A DNA stretch of 5,094 bases, taken from NCBI GenBank assembly GCA_003453695.1, contig DMNK01000144.1:4818-9911 (forward strand), read 5' to 3'. Below are positions 1-2,832 of the stretch, in pieces. The stretch's first letter is position 1. Each line of letters starts with the position of its first letter. The position numbers and the translations under genes were made by a program. Origin of the DNA: Acidimicrobiaceae bacterium. Its GTDB lineage: Bacteria; Actinomycetota; Acidimicrobiia; Acidimicrobiales; UBA8190. Below the pieces are notes generated by a model. The model saw nothing but the letters and a program-made list of their open reading frames with translations. It had not been told where the DNA came from and ran no database searches.

Positions 1-726
1 GGCCAGAAGGTGTGGACGTCGGGCGCCCATCTCTCGGACATCGGCGAGATCCTGTGCCGCACCGACCCCGATGCGCCCAAGCACAAGGGCCTGACCGGAT
101 TCGTGGTCGACATGCACGCGCCAGGAGTCGACATCCGACCCCTCAGGCAGCTGACCGGTGGGGCGTCGTTCAACGAGGTGTTCTTCACCGAGGTCCGCAT
201 CCCCGACAGCCACCGGCTCGGGGACGTGAACGGCGGCTGGACGGTGGCGCTCACCACCCTCATGAACGAGCGTGCCGCCATCGGCGGTGGGATGGCGGGG
301 ACGTCGAGCGGCAACATGAGCACGCAACGCCTGATCGACCTGGTCCGCCACCAGGGCAAGGACCTCGACCCGCTCGTCCGCCAGCAGGTGGCCGACATCG
401 TCATCAACGGCAAGGTGGCCTCGTACACCACCCTGCGATCTATGGCCAAGATCGCCGCCGGACAGCTCCCCGGCCCGGAGATGTCCATCGCCAAGCTCTC
501 GCTCACCATGAACATGCGGCGGATGGGAGACCTCCTCACCACCGTGCTCGGCCCGAAGTTGGTGGCGGACTCAGGTGAGTGGGGCACCTACGCCTGGAGC
601 CAGTTCATCCTGGGCATCCCGGGTATGCGGGTGGCAGGTGGCACCGACGAGATCCTCCACAACATCATCGGTGAACGGGTGCTGGGGCTGCCGAAGGAGC
701 CGTCGCCGGCCAAGGCGACCAAGTAG
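1..726 (+). CDS. acyl-CoA dehydrogenase, C-terminal part (5' end outside window)
   Basis: The reading frame is open from base 1 to the TAG at 724-726, giving 241 residues; the N-terminal helical domain and start are missing. The enzyme is an FAD-dependent flavoprotein that introduces the alpha-beta double bond into an acyl-CoA and passes electrons to an electron-transfer flavoprotein. Visible: the middle beta-domain motif GQKVWTSGAHLSD at the very start, the second half of that domain (FVVDMHAPGVDIRPLRQLTGG, then FNEVFFTEVRIP at about 58-69), and the C-terminal four-helix domain from about residue 78, including DPLVRQQVADI, PGPEMSIAKL and a closing GGTDEI-NIIGERVLGLP. Where medium-chain enzymes carry the catalytic Glu (YEGT) this protein has AGGT, with Gly at residue 213. 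A Glu at residue 90 (MNERAAIGGG) lies about where isovaleryl-CoA and long-chain enzymes place their base. The substrate cannot be told from sequence; FadE-type annotation is as far as I would go. It converges on rnhB with an 11-base gap. Confidence 0.96.
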   Translation, partial: GQKVWTSGAHLSDIGEILCRTDPDAPKHKGLTGFVVDMHAPGVDIRPLRQLTGGASFNEVFFTEVRIPDSHRLGDVNGGWTVALTTLMNERAAIGGGMAGTSSGNMSTQRLIDLVRHQGKDLDPLVRQQVADIVINGKVASYTTLRSMAKIAAGQLPGPEMSIAKLSLTMNMRRMGDLLTTVLGPKLVADSGEWGTYAWSQFILGIPGMRVAGGTDEILHNIIGERVLGLPKEPSPAKATK

Positions 727-737
727 CGGGGCTTCGC

Positions 738-1595
738 CTAGCGCCAGGGAAGGTGCTCGGCGAAGACCCAGCTGCGGCGGTGGATGGCGGTCATCCCGTA
801 GCCGCACAGGGCCCGCTTGTGGGTGGGTGAGGGGTAGCCCTTGTTCCGGTCGAAGTCGAAGGGGGGGAACGACTCGGCCAGGCCGCGCATCACCCGGTCG
901 CGGGTCACCTTGGCCAGGACCGAGGCAGCAGCCACGCTGGCGCAGAGGGCATCGGCGCCGATCATGGTGCGGACCACCGGGGTGCACACCGGGGGCTCGT
1001 CGTCGAACAGCGTCGGCATCGCCGTCGGGCTCACGTAGTCGAAGTTGCCGTCGAGGACGACGGCGTCGGGCCGCGCCTCCTCGGGCAAGGCGGCGAAGGC
1101 ACGGCGGGTGGCCAGGCGCAGTGCGGCGGTCATCCCCAGCCGGTCGCACTCCTCTGGATCCGAGTGCCCGACCGCCCAGGCCGCGCACCACGAGCCGACC
1201 CGCTCGAAGATGGCTTCCCGCCGTTCTTCGGGGAGCAACTTGGAGTCCCGCAGGCCGGCGGGAACGCGCCGGCTGCGCACCTTCATGACGGCCGACTCCA
1301 TCACGGCCACTCCGACCGAGAGCGGGCCGGCCCAGGCACCCCGGCCCACCTCGTCGACACCAGCCACCAGGTGATGGCCCTGGCGCCACAGGCGGCGCTC
1401 GTCCACGAGCCGGGGCGGGGGCCCCGGCACCGAACGGGGGTTGCGTGACGCGCCGGGCTCGGCGGCGGCCGCGCCCGAGGGCGGGGCCTCGCCGCCTTCC
1501 TCGCCGACGTCGTACGGCGTCCCGGCGGGGCCCACGACGACGTTGCTCTGCGCAACCGTCTCGCCCGCCGGCCTCGGCAACGGGTCTTCGGCCAC
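738..1595 (-). CDS. rnhB: ribonuclease HII
   Basis: Cytosolic endonuclease that cuts the RNA strand of RNA-DNA hybrids and nicks 5' of single ribonucleotides misincorporated in DNA, starting ribonucleotide excision repair. With a GTG start at 1595 the protein has 285 residues. The catalytic core runs from about residue 76 to the end: VAGVDEVGRG (D81, E82), LRDSKLLP (115-122), VVLDGN (D182), ADALCASVAAASVLAKVTRDR (D215) and NKGYPSPTHK (251-260). All four acidic active-site residues of the DEDD set are present. The usual K-G-D before the fourth acid reads G-A-D here. The start is uncertain: no Shine-Dalgarno or TANNNT box fits any candidate. I chose 1595 because codons downstream of it are strongly G/C-ending, whereas about half of the 20 codons just upstream end in A/T. 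This gives a roughly 60-residue Pro/Ala/Gly-rich tail before the core. GTG at 1535, 1430 (230 residues, closest to normal family length) and 1406 are alternatives; an ATG pair at 1670/1673 is less likely. Confidence 0.95.
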   Translation of the reverse strand: MAEDPLPRPAGETVAQSNVVVGPAGTPYDVGEEGGEAPPSGAAAAEPGASRNPRSVPGPPPRLVDERRLWRQGHHLVAGVDEVGRGAWAGPLSVGVAVMESAVMKVRSRRVPAGLRDSKLLPEERREAIFERVGSWCAAWAVGHSDPEECDRLGMTAALRLATRRAFAALPEEARPDAVVLDGNFDYVSPTAMPTLFDDEPPVCTPVVRTMIGADALCASVAAASVLAKVTRDRVMRGLAESFPPFDFDRNKGYPSPTHKRALCGYGMTAIHRRSWVFAEHLPWR

Positions 1596-1624
1596 GCGCT
1601 GTGTAAGACGGCGACGCTGTCCTG

Positions 1625-1630
1625 TAGATT
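1625..1630 (+). promoter_or_regulatory. possible -10 box (TAGATT) for the 79-residue gene
   Basis: TAGATT fits the actinobacterial TANNNT -10 pattern, has TG directly in front, and sits in the most AT-rich part of the intergenic region. No recognisable -35 is seen at the expected distance. If used, it gives a leader of roughly 155 bases before the ATG at 1794. Confidence 0.3.
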
Positions 1631-1779
1631 TGTCAGACGACCCCTTGAGCGGTGCGCCCCATGGGCGCATCATGGGTGGCGCACCCCCTCTGTCACCGCC
1701 TGCCGTGGCGGACCGCCGGCCGAGGTGTGGTGGTTGCCGCACGGACCGCTCAGTACTCCCAGGGGGGCCAGGGGGTCCG

Positions 1780-1786
1780 AGGAGGG
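1780..1786 (+). promoter_or_regulatory. strong Shine-Dalgarno site (AGGAGGG)
   Basis: AGGAGGG ends seven bases before the ATG at 1794. It is the only strong ribosome binding site in front of a gene start in this window, and it fixes the start of the 79-residue protein at 1794 rather than at the upstream in-frame ATG at 1725 or the downstream ATG at 1812. Confidence 0.8.
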
Positions 1787-1793
1787 ATGGGAG

Positions 1794-2033
1794 ATGCCTG
1801 ACGCAACGGTCATGACTTCGAAGCGCTCCGCCGACGCTCTGCGCGCCGGCACCCCTGTCGACGTGCGCAGCCGGTTCGTCGGCGATTGGAGCCGGGGCTT
1901 CGAGGTCGCCGAGCGTGTCGAGGACCAGGGGTACCGGGTGCGGAGGCTCTCGGACGACACCGTCCTCCCCGATGTGTTCGACGACCAGGACGTGCGGCCC
2001 CAACGCCGCCGCCAGGACTTCTGGTGGCACTGA
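1794..2033 (+). CDS. small conserved-looking protein, possible Tudor/SH3-like beta-barrel
   Basis: A 79-residue protein of unknown function. No signal peptide or membrane segment is visible. After a short Ser/Thr/Ala-rich start, residues about 19-68 (GTPVDVRSRFVGDWSRGFEVAE, then GYRVRRLSDDTVLPDVF, then DVRP) alternate polar and hydrophobic residues with Gly and Asp turns, as in five-stranded Tudor/SH3-like barrels; the order of motifs (V-V-R, W-GFEV, GY-VRRL-D, V-LP, VRP) resembles that fold. A basic, aromatic tail RPQRRRQDFWWH ends the protein. I have an impression that similar small proteins occur in other high-GC actinobacteria, but cannot confirm it. Start choice rests on the AGGAGGG site. 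The gene is divergent from rnhB and convergent with the GYD gene, so it is probably monocistronic. The opposite strand is also open here as an upstream extension of the rnhB frame; I take that as a shadow. Function could be nucleic-acid or protein binding; this is inference only. Confidence 0.8.
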   Translation: MPDATVMTSKRSADALRAGTPVDVRSRFVGDWSRGFEVAERVEDQGYRVRRLSDDTVLPDVFDDQDVRPQRRRQDFWWH

Positions 2034-2045
2034 GCAGCTGCTAGC

Positions 2046-2063
2046 CGACGGGCCATCCCGTCG
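2046..2063. terminator. hairpin in convergent gap, possible two-way terminator
   Basis: CGACGGG (2046-2052) and CCCGTCG (2057-2063) form a perfect 7-bp stem with a CCAT loop, in the 47-base gap between the stops of the 79-residue gene and the convergent GYD gene. It is preceded by a 10-base palindrome, AGCAGCTGCT (2033-2042). No T-tract follows on either strand, as is common in high-GC actinobacteria, so terminator function is inferred from position and symmetry. Confidence 0.4.
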
Positions 2064-2080
2064 TCCTCCCCCAGATCACC

Positions 2081-2371
2081 TCAGCCGCCCCGCAGGGCCT
2101 CGAGGAACTCTTCGATCGGTACCGCCGTCATGGTCCTCGTCTTGAGCGTGCCACGCGCCCCCAGGGCGACCGCCACCCTGGTCACGGCGTGCTCGTCCTG
2201 GGCTTCCAGGACGGTGGCGAAGTCGTAGGGCCCCAAGAGGGCCCACTGCGCCACCACCCGCACGCCCATGGCCTCGACCTCGGCGTTCACCTCCATGAGC
2301 CGCTCGGGATGCTGGCGCAAGGTGGCCATGCCGTCGGGCCCGAGGGTTGACAGCATCAAGTAGGTCGACAT
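2081..2371 (-). CDS. GYD domain-containing protein
   Basis: A 96-residue cytosolic protein matching the GYD family (Pfam name from the conserved Gly-Tyr-Asp). Visible: an N-terminal beta strand STYLMLSTLGPDG (2-14), a helix around LMEVNAEVEAMG (25-36), the signature LLGPYDFATVLEAQDE (45-60) with Y49-D50, and the typical second half HAVTRVAVALGARGTLKTRTMTAV (61-84). The family is small, ferredoxin-like in predicted topology, and has no firmly assigned biochemical role. Start: I chose ATG at 2371 over an in-frame GTG at 2389 because TACCTT (a TANNNT -10 box) ends exactly six bases before the ATG, which is what a leaderless actinobacterial start looks like, and no Shine-Dalgarno exists for either. 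The gene follows cutA on the same strand after 96 bases. With its own promoter it is probably separately transcribed. Confidence 0.9.
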   Translation of the reverse strand: MSTYLMLSTLGPDGMATLRQHPERLMEVNAEVEAMGVRVVAQWALLGPYDFATVLEAQDEHAVTRVAVALGARGTLKTRTMTAVPIEEFLEALRGG

Positions 2372-2377
2372 GGGGGA

Positions 2378-2383
2378 AAGGTA
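2378..2383 (-). promoter_or_regulatory. -10 box (TACCTT) for leaderless GYD gene
   Basis: Read on the minus strand, TACCTT fits TANNNT and ends six bases before the ATG at 2371, placing the expected transcription start at or next to the start codon. No Shine-Dalgarno is present. The GTG at 2389 would lie upstream of this box and so would not be in the transcript. Confidence 0.5.
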
Positions 2384-2394
2384 GGCCACCGGCC

Positions 2395-2410
2395 CGGCGG
2401 CGTGCCGCCG
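2395..2410. other. perfect hairpin between cutA and the GYD gene
   Basis: CGGCGG (2395-2400) and CCGCCG (2405-2410) form a 6-bp stem with a 4-base loop, with flanking GGCC copies (2391-2394 and 2415-2418) that could extend it past a bulge. It lies 57 bases after the cutA stop and 11 bases upstream of the proposed GYD -10 box, so it could end the cutA transcript or act as an operator over the -35 region. The surrounding sequence is almost pure G/C, so it may also be chance. Confidence 0.25.
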
Positions 2411-2467
2411 TACCGGCCCACCAGGGGCGCAGGCCGCCGGCCCGGCCCGGGATTGCCACAGCGGGAG

Positions 2468-2794
2468 TCAGTCGGTCGACGCCGTCTCCGCTGTCAGCCA
2501 CTGCAAGTAGTCCGGATCACCGTCGGTGATCTCGGTGACCACGAGCTCGGGCACCTCGTAGGAGTGGGCGTCCCGCAGCGCGCCCAGCAGCTCGGGGACA
2601 CGGCGGGAGGTCGTCTTGAGCGTGCACACCCACTCTGAGGCGCTCGTGACCTCGCCCTCCCACCAGTAGGTCGAGGTGATCGGCCCCGACACCTGGGCGC
2701 ACGCCGCCAGACGGGCTTCGACCACCATGCGCCCGAGCCGGCCAGCCTCCTCGGCGGTGGGCGCCGTGAACTGCACCTGGACATGCCCGGCCAC
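2468..2794 (-). CDS. cutA: divalent-cation tolerance protein CutA
   Basis: A 108-residue protein matching the CutA1 family over its full length (the E. coli protein has 112 residues). CutA proteins are very stable cytosolic trimers of ferredoxin-like subunits, linked genetically to copper and other divalent-metal tolerance in E. coli; their exact role is unsettled. Visible conserved blocks: VQVQFTAPTAEEA (5-17), EARLAACAQVSGPITSTYWWEGEV (26-49) with the family Cys at 32, LKTT (59-62), the HSYEVPELVVTEITDGDPDYLQWL block (77-100). The start is GTG at 2794; there is no in-frame ATG and no Shine-Dalgarno, but a TAGCGT -10 box ends nine bases upstream, suggesting a leaderless transcript. It is divergent from the GH38 gene across a 38-base spacer and is followed on the same strand by the GYD gene. 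Confidence 0.96.
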   Translation of the reverse strand: MAGHVQVQFTAPTAEEAGRLGRMVVEARLAACAQVSGPITSTYWWEGEVTSASEWVCTLKTTSRRVPELLGALRDAHSYEVPELVVTEITDGDPDYLQWLTAETASTD

Positions 2795-2803
2795 GGTCGG
2801 CCC

Positions 2804-2809
2804 ACGCTA
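2804..2809 (-). promoter_or_regulatory. -10 box (TAGCGT) for leaderless cutA
   Basis: Read on the minus strand, TAGCGT fits TANNNT and ends nine bases before the GTG start at 2794. No Shine-Dalgarno is present and no clear -35 can be seen. It lies in the same 38-base spacer as the GH38 -10 box on the other strand. Confidence 0.45.
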
Positions 2810-2824
2810 GCGGTGGCCGGCCCC

Positions 2825-2830
2825 TAGCCT
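2825..2830 (+). promoter_or_regulatory. -10 box (TAGCCT) for the GH38 gene
   Basis: TAGCCT fits TANNNT. It ends two bases before the ATG at 2833 and eight bases before the in-frame GTG at 2839. The second distance fits leaderless initiation, so if this box is real the mannosidase is probably translated from the GTG, two codons downstream of the ATG. Confidence 0.45.
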
Positions 2831-2832
2831 GC

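Larger units (their letters stand above)
1596..1793. promoter_or_regulatory. divergent leader between rnhB and the 79-residue gene, rich in inverted repeats
   Basis: This 198-base stretch separates two divergent genes and shows no convincing coding signal. It has the most AT-rich patch nearby (about 1622-1634). On the plus strand it holds several stem-forming sequences: GGTGCGCC (1651-1658) with GGCGCACC (1678-1685); a nested GCGCCC-CAT-GGGCGC (1654-1668) that would compete with the first; CCGCC (1696-1700) with GGCGG (1707-1711), the latter also able to pair with CCGCC at 1713-1717; and GTGTGG (1725-1730) with CCGCAC (1737-1742). If transcription starts near 1637 these would all lie in a long 5' untranslated region of the small gene. 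GC-rich DNA makes short stems easily, so a regulatory role is inference. Confidence 0.35.

Noticed and set aside
727..741. Possible terminator hairpin between the convergent acyl-CoA dehydrogenase and rnhB
   Set aside because: Only a 3-bp GGC-TTC-GCC stem can be drawn in the 11-base gap, too weak to call.
571..1389. Minus-strand and plus-strand open frames overlapping rnhB (for example 571-1389 and 575-1288)
   Set aside because: Arg/Gly/Pro/Ala-rich translations without motifs, overlapping two well-supported genes in other frames.
1670..1673. ATG pair as rnhB start, with AGAGGGGG about 10 bases upstream
   Set aside because: The purine run is a plausible ribosome site, but the next 25 codons have about half A/T third positions, unlike the rest of the gene. 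Kept only as a less likely alternative.
1596..2030. Extension of the rnhB frame up to an ATG at 2030 (430 residues)
   Set aside because: It would run antisense through the whole 79-residue gene, and its codons just upstream of 1595 lose the G/C third-position preference. RNase HII does not need it.
2411..2467. Dense G/C-only runs (CCGGCCCGGCCCGGG-like) after cutA as a repeat element
   Set aside because: Short overlapping GGCC/CCGG units in near-pure G/C sequence arise readily by chance, and no second copy was seen elsewhere in the window.
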